NCBI GenBank assembly: GCA_039192165.1
Contig: JBCCXD010000013.1
Span: 8,990 to 72,989 of the forward strand
Direction: 5' to 3'
Length of the DNA: 64,000 bases
Source of the DNA: Dinoroseobacter sp039192165
Lineage (GTDB): Bacteria; Pseudomonadota; Alphaproteobacteria; Rhodobacterales; Rhodobacteraceae
The notes below the pieces were generated by a model. The model saw only the letters and a program-made list of their open reading frames with translations, ran no database searches and had not been told where the DNA came from. Below, piece after piece: positions 53,280 through 62,617 of this stretch (its first letter is position 1; every line of letters begins with the position of its first letter). Made by a program: the position numbers and the translations under genes.

Positions 53280-53533
53280 AGCAAACTCCGGTCTCGACAC
53301 GCAGAGGATGCGGGTGCAGTTGGGCAAGACACGCGCAGGGATGTGGCGATTTTCGGGCAGCGTCAGCAAGACCGAAATGCCGCGCCGCAGCGTGAATTCT
53401 CTGCTAATGCGTTGCTGCGGCGCATATATTCGACAATCAAGATACCTGTTGACGCAATGCGATTCCGCTGGTCTTAGTGCTTGGCACGTTGCAGTTGCTG
53501 CACCTGTCAACGCCCGAAAGGAGTGGAACGCGC

Positions 53534-53785
53534 ATGAAGAAGTTCTGGGCAATCGCCTGTGTGATAGCCTTCACGGCCTTCTGGACTTTTGGGTTCATTG
53601 CACTGTCCGGAGCATTTGGGGACCGGCCATTCGACTGGGCGAGCGCGGTCTTCTGTGTCTTCGGTCTGGCAATCGGTATTTATGCTCGTCTTCGGGTCAA
53701 TGCACTGACGCGCGAAATGAAAAAAGGGCTGCATGTGCGGCCATCGGAACCTGTGGATGCGACCTGGGAGGAAGCGCGCGGCTGA
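53534..53785 (+). CDS. Small two-helix membrane protein
   Basis: 83 residues from ATG 53534 (AAAGGAG 9 bp upstream). Two helices: FWAIACVIAFTAFWTFGFIAL and WASAVFCVFGLAIGIYARL, then a polar tail with TREMKKGL. No family recognised. It lies between livH and livM in the same direction, so it may be part of the operon. Confidence 0.65.
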   Translation: MKKFWAIACVIAFTAFWTFGFIALSGAFGDRPFDWASAVFCVFGLAIGIYARLRVNALTREMKKGLHVRPSEPVDATWEEARG

Positions 53786-53895
53786 ACGGCTTGCGCGCTG
53801 GTCGCTGTATTGCGATGCCACAGACGAAAGGGCGTGCGAGGGTCGACCTTCGTGCGCCCTTTTTGTCTTTGGCTGCCTGAAGGGAGAGGACCGAG

Positions 53896-54972
53896 ATGTT
53901 TTACCGCGAAGCCGGTGACTTCAAGACAAGCTATGTGGCTGACAGCCAGACCTTTCCCATCAAGTTCGATCGGGTGCGCTACTGGATTGTGCTGGCTCTG
54001 GCAGTTTTCCTTGTCCCTTTTGTCATCAATGACTACTGGGCCAACGCGGTCATGGTGCCGTTTCTGATCTGGTCAATCGCCGCGATCGGTCTGAACATCC
54101 TCACCGGATATTGTGGACAGGTCAGCCTGGGTACAGGCGGCTTTATGGCGGTCGGCGCCTATGCTTGCTACAAGATAATGACAGCCTATCCGGACCTGAA
54201 CATTGCATTTTGCGTGATTTTTGGCGGGCTTGTGACTGCAGCGGTCGGGGTTTTGTTTGGCCTGCCGAGCTTGCGGATCAAGGGCTTCTATCTTGCGGTT
54301 GCGACGCTTGCAGCGCAGTTCTTTCTGGTTTGGCTCTTCAACAAGGTTCCCTGGTTCTACAACTATTCGGCCTCGGGTCAGATCAATGCGCCGGAAAGAA
54401 CCCTGTTTGGCTACGCAATAACCGGGCCGAATGCCGAAGCAGCGCCAAAGTATCTGTTCTGTCTTGCCTTCGTTGTTGTGCTTGGCTGGATGGCACGCAA
54501 TTTGACACGAGGCACCATCGGGCGGACCTGGATGGCAATTCGTGATATGGACATTGCAGCAGAGATCATTGGCGTGAACCCGCTACGGGCAAAGCTGAGC
54601 GCCTTCGCTGTAAGTTCTTTTTTTGTCGGCGTTGCGGGCGCATTGTTCTTTGCGGTTTATCTGGGCGCCGTCGAGGTGACAGAAGCATTCGGGATAAATC
54701 AGTCTTTCCTTGTGCTCTTCATGATAATCATCGGCGGGCTTGGTTCGATCTTCGGCTCGCTCGCGGGCGCGGCGTTTATCGTGCTTTTGCCGGTCCTTTT
54801 GAAAAACGTGATGGTGGGCGGCCTTGGCTGGGACACCGCAATTGCAGCTCATTTCGAGTTCGTTATTCTGGGCGGACTGATTGTTTTCTTCCTGATCGTT
54901 GAACCCCACGGGCTTGCACGGCTTTGGGATTTGGCGAAGGAGAAATTGCGGCTTTGGCCGTTCCCGCACTAG
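53896..54972 (+). CDS. livM: Branched-chain-type ABC permease LivM
   Basis: 358 residues, about ten helices. IWSIAAIGLNILTGYCGQVSLGTGGFMAVGAYACY is the LivM signature, GLPSLRIKGFYLAVATLAAQFF and GRTWMAIRDMDIAAEIIGVNPLRAKLSAFAVSSFFVGVAGAL the EAA loop. GGGAGAGGA precedes the start. The longer-than-usual first 30 residues are soluble. Confidence 0.92.
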   Translation: MFYREAGDFKTSYVADSQTFPIKFDRVRYWIVLALAVFLVPFVINDYWANAVMVPFLIWSIAAIGLNILTGYCGQVSLGTGGFMAVGAYACYKIMTAYPDLNIAFCVIFGGLVTAAVGVLFGLPSLRIKGFYLAVATLAAQFFLVWLFNKVPWFYNYSASGQINAPERTLFGYAITGPNAEAAPKYLFCLAFVVVLGWMARNLTRGTIGRTWMAIRDMDIAAEIIGVNPLRAKLSAFAVSSFFVGVAGALFFAVYLGAVEVTEAFGINQSFLVLFMIIIGGLGSIFGSLAGAAFIVLLPVLLKNVMVGGLGWDTAIAAHFEFVILGGLIVFFLIVEPHGLARLWDLAKEKLRLWPFPH

Positions 54973-55040
54973 CGGGTCAAAACGACGGAGCGGGGGAGCT
55001 TCGAAACACTAGGAACTGCGTACCAATGGGAGGACACGCA

Positions 55041-56321
55041 ATGAAACTGAAACTGACCAGCATGGCCGTTGCCGCGACGATGATCGCAGCGCCTGTCATG
55101 GCAGATCTTGTCTATCCATCTCTGTCTTACCGGACGGGTCCTTACGCAGCGGGTGGTATCCCGTTCGCGGATGGATACGCCGATTACTTCACGCTTCTCA
55201 ACGAGCGCGATGGTGGAATCGGGGGGGTAATGACCCGCGTGCTGGAGTGTGAAACCGGCTATAACACGCAAAAGGGCGTGGAGTGCTACGAAGCGACGAA
55301 AGGTGAAGGCAGTCTTGTCTATCAGCCGCTTTCGACCGGTATCACTTATCAGCTCATTCCGAAAGCGACCGCAGACGGCATTCCGCTTCATACGATGGGC
55401 TATGGTCGAACCTCGGCAGCCAACGGCACGATCTTCAGCCATGTCTTCAACTATCCGGCCAACTACTGGGATGGGGCATCGGTGATCGTGAACCACCTGA
55501 TGTCCAAGGAAGGTGGGCTTGACGGAAAGAAAGTTGCTCTTCTTTATCACAACTCTGCCTACGGCAAGGAGCCGATCCGCACCCTTGAAGAGCTCAGCAA
55601 GATCCATAATTTCGAGTTTTCAACGATTGCCGTGGACCATCCGGGTCAGGAACAGAAGGCCCAGTGGCTCCAGATACGCCGGGAGCGTCCCGACTATGTG
55701 GTAATGTGGGGCTGGGGCGTGATGAACCAGGTCGCTGTACAAGAAGCTGCAAACATTCGTTTCCCGATGGAAAATTTCATCGGCAACTGGTGGGCAGGTT
55801 CGGAAAATGATGTGATCCCCGCCGGCATGGCGGCAGACGGCTACAAGTCGCTGAACATGCACAATGTGGGCTCCGATTTCCCGATCTATGCCGATCTGCA
55901 GAAATATGTCATCGATGCCGGCAAATCTGCGGGCGCTGGCGATCAGGTCGGAACGGTGCTGTACAACCGCGGTCTTTATGCCGCGATGCTGGCGGCGGAA
56001 GCCACACTGAAGGCGCAGGAAATCCACGGCGAGATGGATATCACGCCAGCGATGATGCGCGACGGTATGGAAGCGCTGGAAATCACCGAAGCGCGGATGA
56101 CAGAGCTGGGCATGCCGAACTTCGGACCGGCCTTCTCGGTCAGCTGCGAGGATCACGGCGGCGCAGGATCCGCCAAGGTCCAGCAGTGGGATGCCTCTGC
56201 AAAGACCTGGAATGTCGTGACTGACTGGATTGGTTCGGATGATGCGGTGATCGAGCCGCTTGTTATGGCCGACAGCGAAGCCTTCGCAGCCGAAAACAAC
56301 ATTTCCACGCGCTGCAACTGA
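55041..56321 (+). CDS. Liv-type periplasmic substrate-binding protein
   Basis: 426 residues from ATG 55041 (GGGAGGA upstream). Signal peptide (KLKLTSMAVAATMIAAPVMA). Type I periplasmic binding fold: SYRTGPYAAGGIPFADGYADYFTLLNERDGGIGG, YNTQKGVECYEATKG, GKKVALLYHNSAYGKEPIRTLEEL, DYVVMWGWGVMNQVAVQEA. It has Trp/Tyr-rich regions and two possible disulfides and belongs to the LivK-like set associated with acyl-CoA ligases, probably for aromatic or fatty acids rather than leucine. Confidence 0.9.
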   Translation: MKLKLTSMAVAATMIAAPVMADLVYPSLSYRTGPYAAGGIPFADGYADYFTLLNERDGGIGGVMTRVLECETGYNTQKGVECYEATKGEGSLVYQPLSTGITYQLIPKATADGIPLHTMGYGRTSAANGTIFSHVFNYPANYWDGASVIVNHLMSKEGGLDGKKVALLYHNSAYGKEPIRTLEELSKIHNFEFSTIAVDHPGQEQKAQWLQIRRERPDYVVMWGWGVMNQVAVQEAANIRFPMENFIGNWWAGSENDVIPAGMAADGYKSLNMHNVGSDFPIYADLQKYVIDAGKSAGAGDQVGTVLYNRGLYAAMLAAEATLKAQEIHGEMDITPAMMRDGMEALEITEARMTELGMPNFGPAFSVSCEDHGGAGSAKVQQWDASAKTWNVVTDWIGSDDAVIEPLVMADSEAFAAENNISTRCN

Positions 56322-56329
56322 CCGAAACT

Positions 56330-56357
56330 GTCTGGCCCGGTTTGACCCGGGCCAGAC
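56330..56357 (+). terminator. Intercistronic hairpin between binding protein and LivF
   Basis: GTCTGGCCCGG-TTTGAC-CCGGGCCAGAC, an 11-bp perfect stem without a T-run, 8 bp after the binding-protein stop. Likely protects the upstream message or partially terminates, giving more binding protein than LivF. Confidence 0.65.
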
Positions 56358-56376
56358 GCAGACTTGGGGGAGCGTT

Positions 56377-57201
56377 ATGTTGGACTCCGGCGGCACCGAA
56401 GAGACCCTTCTTGAGGTCAACAACATCGAGGTGATCTACAACCATGTCATCCTTGTTCTGAAGGGTGTCAGCCTGAGTGTGCCCAAAGGTGGGATAACGG
56501 CGCTTTTGGGAGGCAACGGCGCTGGCAAGACCACGACCCTCAAAGCAATTTCAAACTTGCTGAGGTCCGAGCGCGGAGAGGTTACCAAAGGGTCGGTGAA
56601 CTACCGGGGCGAGCGTGTGCAGGACCTCAGCCCGTCTGACCTGGTAAAACGCGGTGTGATTCAGGTGATGGAAGGACGTCACTGCTTCGAACACCTGACG
56701 GTGGAAGAAAACCTGCTCACCGGGGCTTATACCCGCGGCGATGGGCGCGCCGCCGTCGCCGATGATTTGGAGCTGGTCTACAGCTATTTCCCACGGCTCA
56801 AGGAAAGACGTAAATCCCAGGCGGGGTACACATCGGGTGGCGAACAGCAGATGTGCGCGATCGGGCGCGCGCTGATGTCGCGTCCTGAAACCATTCTGCT
56901 TGATGAGCCATCTATGGGTCTTGCCCCACAGCTGGTGGAAGAAATCTTCGGCATTGTTAAGAACCTCAACGAGAAAGAGGGGGTGTCCTTCTTGCTTGCT
57001 GAACAGAACACCAATGTCGCGCTTCGCTTTGCCCACTACGGTTACATCCTCGAGTCGGGCCGTGTGGTGATGGACGGACCGGCCGCAGAGCTGCGCGAGA
57101 ACCCTGATGTTAAGGAATTCTATCTTGGCATGTCCGAGGAAGGCCGAAAGAGTTTCCGCGACGTACGTTCCTACCGCCGCCGCAAACGCTGGCTCAGCTA
57201 A
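56377..57201 (+). CDS. livF: Branched-chain-type ABC transporter ATP-binding protein LivF
   Basis: 274 residues from ATG 56377 (GGGGGAG 6 bp upstream). LLGGNGAGKTTTLKAISN (Walker A), GVIQVMEGRHCFEHLTVEENLLTGAY, signature TSGGEQQMCAIGRALMSRP, Walker B TILLDEPSMGLAPQLVEEIF, LLAEQNTNVALRFAHYGYILESG. Completes a full transporter with LivG/H/M and the binding protein. C-terminal tail is Arg-rich. Confidence 0.93.
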   Translation: MLDSGGTEETLLEVNNIEVIYNHVILVLKGVSLSVPKGGITALLGGNGAGKTTTLKAISNLLRSERGEVTKGSVNYRGERVQDLSPSDLVKRGVIQVMEGRHCFEHLTVEENLLTGAYTRGDGRAAVADDLELVYSYFPRLKERRKSQAGYTSGGEQQMCAIGRALMSRPETILLDEPSMGLAPQLVEEIFGIVKNLNEKEGVSFLLAEQNTNVALRFAHYGYILESGRVVMDGPAAELRENPDVKEFYLGMSEEGRKSFRDVRSYRRRKRWLS

Positions 57202-57307
57202 GGCCGCGGGCGTGGCCATTCCCGTTTTATTGAGATATCCCGGAGAAGCGGAGCTGAGGCCCCAACCTGACCGCGGCGCTCGACGGCGGACCGCGCCGCC
57301 GCGCCGC

Positions 57308-58150
57308 TTAACTTTGCGCCTCGGCTTTCATCTCCGCGATCCGCTCCAGAGCCTCAGCGCGTGTGTTCCGGATGTTGGGGCGAAACCCCTGACTTTCGGC
57401 GCGCAACCGAATGTCGGTTTCGGTTTCCGAACCCGGCGCATAGCGCACAGAGCCAAGCGAAAACCCTTCGTTGAAACGCTTCCCACGCGTGGCGTACTGG
57501 ACCCAGGCTTCGGACATAATCCGGCAGCCGCTGTAGTTGATCAGGAAATACCATTGACCACCGGCAGCTTCCGCTTCGGCCTCCAGGACATCATAGCAGG
57601 TATCCACGTCTGTCCCGTGTCGAAAATGCAAATCGGTGAAGTTGATCTCCATGATTCGCTCGGCTTTGAGAAACCTAAGGCGCGCGGCGATGCCGCTCGC
57701 ATTGAAACTCGCATGTTCGACTCGGGGAGTTTTGCGTTGCGAGGGCAGCGTGCCAAGTCTGTCCAGCGCTGCCTGCCGATCCACAAAAAGGTTTGGATCA
57801 AACGCCTCAGTTCCGGCGTCGCGTTCGATCTGGCGTCGTGTGATGTCCGAGGCATCGACGCGCACCGAGCCCTGGCTATGGGCAAGGTTCAGAGCTTTGC
57901 CCCGGCGCGAAAAAGCAAGCCATGCTGCGGGATCGATCCGTGTTTCAGAGTAATTGACCAGAAAAAACCAGCGTTCGTGCCCGGTGTCAGCAATACGAGC
58001 CTCAAGCCGGTCGTAAAACCGGTTCACGTCTTCAGAGTTGTCAAACTCTATTTCGTCGAAGCTGACCTCCATGACTTCGCTCGCGTCATGAAAAACAATT
58101 CTAGCGTCGATCTCGCTGTCCGAGAGAGACGTTGCAGTTTTCAGGGCCAT
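57308..58150 (-). CDS. Tandem-duplicated hypothetical protein
   Basis: 280 residues from ATG 58150 (GGAGG 5 bp upstream). Two halves (about 10-130 and 155-275) share the same pattern: VMEVSFDEIEFD/IMEINFTDLHF, then ERWFFLVNYSETRIDP/QWYFLINYSGCRIMS, AWLAFSRRGKALN/AWVQYATRGKRFN, SQGSVRVD/SLGSVRYA and a C-terminal helix AALDRL/EALERI. No signal peptide. No family recognised; a STAS- or PilZ-like cytoplasmic fold is conceivable but not supported. It sits between the transporter and the PaaK-like ligase. Confidence 0.75.
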   Translation of the reverse strand: MALKTATSLSDSEIDARIVFHDASEVMEVSFDEIEFDNSEDVNRFYDRLEARIADTGHERWFFLVNYSETRIDPAAWLAFSRRGKALNLAHSQGSVRVDASDITRRQIERDAGTEAFDPNLFVDRQAALDRLGTLPSQRKTPRVEHASFNASGIAARLRFLKAERIMEINFTDLHFRHGTDVDTCYDVLEAEAEAAGGQWYFLINYSGCRIMSEAWVQYATRGKRFNEGFSLGSVRYAPGSETETDIRLRAESQGFRPNIRNTRAEALERIAEMKAEAQS

Positions 58151-58280
58151 GGGCTCCTCCCCAAAGCGCGCGTTCACGGACACGTTACCGAGGCTGCCAG
58201 CTCAGTTCAATTGACCTTACGGAACCTGCGACGAATGGCCGATAACCGCCCATTGCGCGCCTCCAGCAGAAAGACCGACC

Positions 58281-59501
58281 ATGTCCCGCTTCTATGATGC
58301 CGCCGAAACTCGCAGTGCGGACGAACGTTTGGCCGCCCTTGCCGTTGCTCTCCCCGATCAGATTTCGCGCGCCCAAGACCTGCCCGGTTTTGTCGTGCCT
58401 CTCGGCGGAGTGGAGGCCGCCACCATAACATCGGTTGAAGATCTTGCCGCGCTGCCGGTGCTCCGCAAGACCACGCTGGTTGGCGCGCAAACACCCGATG
58501 CACCGCTCGGCGGGTTTGCCGCAAAGCCGGTGAGCGGCTTTTCCCATGTTTTCCAGTCGCCGGGTCCAATTTATGAGCCCGGTGGTATCGACGGCGACTG
58601 GTTTCGCCTGGGGCGGTTCCTTCATGCAGCCGGGGTCGGGCGGGGCGATCTGGTCCAGAATTGCTTTGGTTATCATCTGACCCCTGCGGGCATCATGTTC
58701 GAATCCGCGGCGCGCGCAGTGGGAGCTACCGTGTTGCCCGCCGGCACGGGGCAGACCGAGTTACAGGTCAGGGCAGCTGCCCATCTGGGCAGCACGGCAT
58801 ATGCCGGCACGCCCGACTATCTTAAGGTCATTCTTGAGAAAGCCGACGAGATGGATGTGGTGCTGGGTATCACGAAAGCCGTTGTGTCCGGAGGCGCCTT
58901 GTTCCCCAGCCTGCGCCAAGGCTACGCGGATCGGGGCATCACATGCCTGCAGGCCTATGCTACCGCGGATCTCGGCAATATTGCGTATGAATCCGAGGCG
59001 ATGGAAGGAATGATCGTCGAAGAGGGCGTGGTGGTCGAAATCGTTCGACCCGGAACTGGCGACCCAGTTCCAGAGGGCGAGGTGGGGGAAGTTGTTGTCA
59101 CGTCGCTGAACCCGGATTACCCGCTTATCCGGTTTGCGACGGGGGATATGTCTGCCGTTATGACTGGACAAAGCCCGTGTGGGCGGACCAACCAGCGCAT
59201 CAAAGGTTGGATGGGACGCGCAGACCAGACGACAAAAATAAAGGGCATGTTTGTGCGTCCGGAGCAGGTGGCCGAACTCGTTGCGGCCCATCCGGAGGTT
59301 ACACGTGCCCGGGTTATTGCCGGCCGCGCGGGCGACATGGACACGCTCAGTGTTAAGTTCGAAAGCCCGGGCGGTGATGCCGATGCCTATGCTGCCACGA
59401 TTTCCTCTGTGTTGAAGTTGAAAGGGACAGTCGAGGTCGTGAACCCCGGCAGCCTACCCAATGATGGCCTCGTAATTGAAGATACGCGCAGCTACGACTA
59501 G
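58281..59501 (+). CDS. Phenylacetate-CoA ligase-like AMP-forming enzyme
   Basis: 406 residues. PaaK-family layout: SRFYDAAETRSADERLAALAVALPDQISRAQ at the start, GGFAAKPVSGFSHVFQSPGPIYEPGG, FLHAAGVGRGDLVQNCFGYHLTPAGIMFES, CLQAYATADLGNIAYE (adenylate motif), RFATGDMSAVM, IKGWMGRADQTTKIKGMFVRPEQVAEL. It activates an aromatic or other acid to its CoA thioester. Second ligase of this locus, and weak ribosome site. Confidence 0.87.
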   Translation: MSRFYDAAETRSADERLAALAVALPDQISRAQDLPGFVVPLGGVEAATITSVEDLAALPVLRKTTLVGAQTPDAPLGGFAAKPVSGFSHVFQSPGPIYEPGGIDGDWFRLGRFLHAAGVGRGDLVQNCFGYHLTPAGIMFESAARAVGATVLPAGTGQTELQVRAAAHLGSTAYAGTPDYLKVILEKADEMDVVLGITKAVVSGGALFPSLRQGYADRGITCLQAYATADLGNIAYESEAMEGMIVEEGVVVEIVRPGTGDPVPEGEVGEVVVTSLNPDYPLIRFATGDMSAVMTGQSPCGRTNQRIKGWMGRADQTTKIKGMFVRPEQVAELVAAHPEVTRARVIAGRAGDMDTLSVKFESPGGDADAYAATISSVLKLKGTVEVVNPGSLPNDGLVIEDTRSYD

Positions 59502-59525
59502 CGGCTCGCCCGCGCTGCGTGTCGT

Positions 59526-59960
59526 TTAACCGTGACGCACTTCCGGTCGGGGCTGATCGAGATAGTCGCGCAACGCAGATTTCTGATGATGCGGGGTCGA
59601 AGGCGCATGAAGAAACGCCTGCACGCCCAGCATGACTCCATCTTCGAGGCCACCGCTGCGGGTAACGACATCCCATTCCATCGGCGTGATCCACGCGGTG
59701 AAAAACCAGCGCGCGTCTCCGTGCGCGTCAAGTGAGACGATGGGCCAGTTCAATCGGGTGATCGGCAAATCCAGACCGAGCGTGGTTTTCAAGAGCTGCA
59801 GAGCGCAATCTGCTGGGCTTTCGTGTCCGGCGCGGTCTGCTTGCGGAAGGCTCCATCGTGGGCCTGTATCCGAGGGTTGTCCGGGTGAAACGACGACCTT
59901 CTCATCAAAGAGTACAGCCAGGGTCACTCCTTTGAAATCCTTGTCCACCCTCTGTTCCAT
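59526..59960 (-). CDS. Nudix-fold protein with degenerate box
   Basis: 144 residues. GVTLAVLFDEKVVV, RWSLPQADRAGHESPADCALQLLKTTLGLDLPI and WFFTAWI follow the Nudix fold, but the REUXEEXGU helix reads LLKTTLGL, so the metal-binding Glu residues are missing. It probably binds rather than hydrolyses a nucleotide, or is inactive. AGAGG is 9 bp before the ATG. Divergent from dinB. Confidence 0.75.
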   Translation of the reverse strand: MEQRVDKDFKGVTLAVLFDEKVVVSPGQPSDTGPRWSLPQADRAGHESPADCALQLLKTTLGLDLPITRLNWPIVSLDAHGDARWFFTAWITPMEWDVVTRSGGLEDGVMLGVQAFLHAPSTPHHQKSALRDYLDQPRPEVRHG

Positions 59961-60040
59961 GGCATGAAACCTCTTTAACCTTCGCCATTATGACTCGGTT
60001 CCAAGCCGAGTCCAGTTGGCCGAAAGGACAATCTCCTGCC

Positions 60041-61309
60041 ATGCCGACGCTGTGTCGCGACTGCTTACACTTTGAGCCAACCGAGCCTGAAGCTGGTGGC
60101 GTGCGCTGTACGTCCTGCGATGGTCCAAGGCTGTTGTCGCACCTTGAACTTGAGCACCTGAGCATTGCGCATATGGATTGCGACGCCTTTTTTGCCAGTG
60201 TCGAGAAACGCGACAATCCTGCTCTTGCCGACAAGCCTGTGATTATCGGTGGAGGGCGGCGCGGGGTTGTCTCCACCGCCTGCTATGTTGCGCGCATCCG
60301 TGGCGTGAGGTCGGCCATGCCGATGTTCAAAGCCCTTGAACTTTGCCCGGACGCGGTGGTCATCCGCCCAAGGATGGAAGCTTATGCCGAGGCGAGCCGC
60401 GCCATTCGCGCGATGATGGAGGAGCTTACTCCGGCGATAGAACCCTTGTCGCTCGACGAGGCGTTTTTAGATCTGACAGGAACCGCACGGCTGCACGGGG
60501 CGCCGCCTGCGGTGATGCTGGCGGGATTGGTCCGGCGGATGGAAACCGAACTCGGCCTCTCAGGGTCGATTGGGTTGTCGCACAATAAGTTTCTGGCGAA
60601 GGTCGCCTCGGACCTCGACAAGCCGCGTGGGTTTGCCGTGATCGGAAAGGCAGAAACCGAGGCGTTTCTCGCCGATCGGCCAGTTGGCCTGATCTGGGGG
60701 GTCGGTGCTGCGGGACAGGCCAGTCTGGAAGCTGCCGGAATTCAGACATTCTCGGATCTGCGCCGTTGGGAGCAATCTGAGCTCGTGGCGCGTTTCGGGT
60801 CTATGGGCCTGCGTTTGTGGCATCTGGCACGGGGTGAGGATGCCCGTCAGGTCACATCGCGAGCACCGGTCAAATCGATCTCGAACGAAACCACGTTTTC
60901 GGAAGACACGGCTGATCCTGATCTGCTCGAAGGGCATCTTTGGCGCATGACAGAAAAGGTCTCCTCGCGGGCCAAGGCCAAGGGTCTGGCCGGACGTGTT
61001 GTCGTGCTCAAACTGAAGCGCGCGGATCATCAGCTGATCACGCGACGCCACGCCCTGCGCGACCCTACCCAAATGGCTGACCGATTGTTTCGCGAAGCGC
61101 AGACGCTCTTTAAGGCCGTTCCTCCGGGCGGGGCTTACCGACTCCTCGGCGTGGGTTTGAGCGACTTGGTGGATGCCTTGGACGCAGACCGCGTTGGAGA
61201 TCTGCTCGATCCCGACGCCACTAAACGGGCTGACGCGGAACGGGCAACGGATCGAATTCGGGCGCGCTTTGGCACAGATGCAATCGTTAAGGGGCGGGCC
61301 TTGCGATAG
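60041..61309 (+). CDS. dinB: DNA polymerase IV (Y family)
   Basis: 422 residues from ATG 60041. An N-terminal four-Cys zinc-ribbon-like extension (LCRDCLHFE...VRCTSCDGPR, residues 1-40) precedes the polymerase. Catalytic motifs IAHMDCDAFFASVEKRDNP and PLSLDEAFLDLTGTARL with the metal Asp/Glu residues; SIGLSHNKFLAKVASDLDKPRGFAVI; little-finger domain in the C-terminal third. It carries out error-prone translesion synthesis. The Cys extension is seen in relatives in this order but not in E. coli. Confidence 0.93.
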   Translation: MPTLCRDCLHFEPTEPEAGGVRCTSCDGPRLLSHLELEHLSIAHMDCDAFFASVEKRDNPALADKPVIIGGGRRGVVSTACYVARIRGVRSAMPMFKALELCPDAVVIRPRMEAYAEASRAIRAMMEELTPAIEPLSLDEAFLDLTGTARLHGAPPAVMLAGLVRRMETELGLSGSIGLSHNKFLAKVASDLDKPRGFAVIGKAETEAFLADRPVGLIWGVGAAGQASLEAAGIQTFSDLRRWEQSELVARFGSMGLRLWHLARGEDARQVTSRAPVKSISNETTFSEDTADPDLLEGHLWRMTEKVSSRAKAKGLAGRVVVLKLKRADHQLITRRHALRDPTQMADRLFREAQTLFKAVPPGGAYRLLGVGLSDLVDALDADRVGDLLDPDATKRADAERATDRIRARFGTDAIVKGRALR

Positions 61310-61323
61310 TGGGCTTGGAGTGC

Positions 61324-62187
61324 CTACTCGGCGGCCAGTGGCGTCTGGCTGGTCCGCCCAAAACTGGAAATCTGCGCAATCACATCTGACATAGTCGATT
61401 GGAAGGCGGCGAAGTCCGGTCGTGGTTCGACCCGGGTCTCGTCCATATAAAGGGCCCGATCGATTTCCACCTGAACGACGTGTTGATTGCGGGAGGGGCG
61501 ACCGTAAGCTTGTGCAATATAGGCGCCGGCAAACGGCGCATTCCGCGCGACCTTTAAACCCACGGCTCTGAACGCGGCCTCGATGTGGTCGACAACATGG
61601 CCGGACGCTGCAGCGCCAAACCGGTCACCCAGAATGACATCAGGGCGGTGGGCCTGCGTGTGATTAAGCCCTTCTATTGCTTCGTGTGGCATCGAGTGCA
61701 TGTCGACCAAAACAACCTGGCCGAACGCGTTGCGCGTGGTGTCGATCATCTCGCGCAGTTGGTCATGATAAGGATGCCAATAGGTTTCGAGCCTTGTGCG
61801 CGCTTCGGCAAGGGTCATCTTGCCCCGGTAGATTGCTCTGCCGTTCGCAACAACCCGCGGGATTACCCCAAGGCCCGAACTGATCCGGGGGTTATGGGTG
61901 ACCCTGCGCAAACCGTTGACGACCGCAGGATCGAGCTCGTCCGGCCCGCGGTTCAGGTCGACGAAGGCGCGCGGCACGGTTGCGGAAATGCTCTGGGCAC
62001 CGTGGTGCGGGGCGCATGAAATCAACTCATCTACGAACGCATCCTCGGAGGACCGTATCGTTTGTTGGTCCAGTACGCTGGTACGCAAGAAAGCCTTGCT
62101 GTAGGCGCGCCCGGAATGCGGGGAAGCAAATACCGTGCAACTTGTACACGCGACCGGAGTTCCGAGGGTATATGCAGCAGTCGTCAT
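61324..62187 (-). CDS. N-formylglutamate amidohydrolase (HutG-like)
   Basis: 287 residues from ATG 62187 (no clear ribosome site; ATG 62199 possible). VFASPHSGRAYSKAFL, SEDAFVDELISCAPHHGAQSISATVPRAFVDLNRGPDELDP, VIPRVVANGRAIYRGKMTLAEARTRLETYWHPYHDQL, VVLVDMHSMPHEA and GRPSRNQHVVQVEIDRALYMDE define the family. Better match to the histidine-pathway enzyme than the paralogue at 19754-20509. Not linked to hut genes here. Confidence 0.9.
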   Translation of the reverse strand: MTTAAYTLGTPVACTSCTVFASPHSGRAYSKAFLRTSVLDQQTIRSSEDAFVDELISCAPHHGAQSISATVPRAFVDLNRGPDELDPAVVNGLRRVTHNPRISSGLGVIPRVVANGRAIYRGKMTLAEARTRLETYWHPYHDQLREMIDTTRNAFGQVVLVDMHSMPHEAIEGLNHTQAHRPDVILGDRFGAAASGHVVDHIEAAFRAVGLKVARNAPFAGAYIAQAYGRPSRNQHVVQVEIDRALYMDETRVEPRPDFAAFQSTMSDVIAQISSFGRTSQTPLAAE

Positions 62188-62314
62188 AGCGTGCAACATA
62201 GACTGGAAACGACGGTTTCCAAAAGCCCTTGAACCCGTATCCGACTCCTTTTATAGAGCGCGGACCAATTCGGCGGTAGGCGACGTGGTCTGCTTGCTGT
62301 TGACCGACATCACC

Positions 62315-62389
<75 letters not shown>

Positions 62390-62447
62390 TCCAGGCCGCA
62401 TGGCCGCAACTTAAGGCGCACAGCGCGCCGCGATCAGGAGAAGACCC

Positions 62448-62573
62448 ATGAAGGTCAAGAACTCGCTCCGCTCGCTCAAGCAGCGCCATCGCGATTGCCG
62501 CATTGTGCGCCGTAAGGGCCGCGTTTACGTAATTAACAAGACCCAGCGTCGCTTCAAGGCGCGTCAGGGCTAG
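62448..62573 (+). CDS. rpmJ: 50S ribosomal protein L36
   Basis: 41 residues, MKVKNSLRSLKQRHRDCRIVRRKG start and QRRFKARQG end. This is the zinc-free alphaproteobacterial bL36 form (only one Cys left). AGGAGAAG precedes the ATG. It is too short for many gene lists. Confidence 0.96.
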   Translation: MKVKNSLRSLKQRHRDCRIVRRKGRVYVINKTQRRFKARQG

Positions 62574-62617
62574 GCCCCATACGGCCCGGCATACTGTGTG
62601 CCACCGCAGACATCAGA

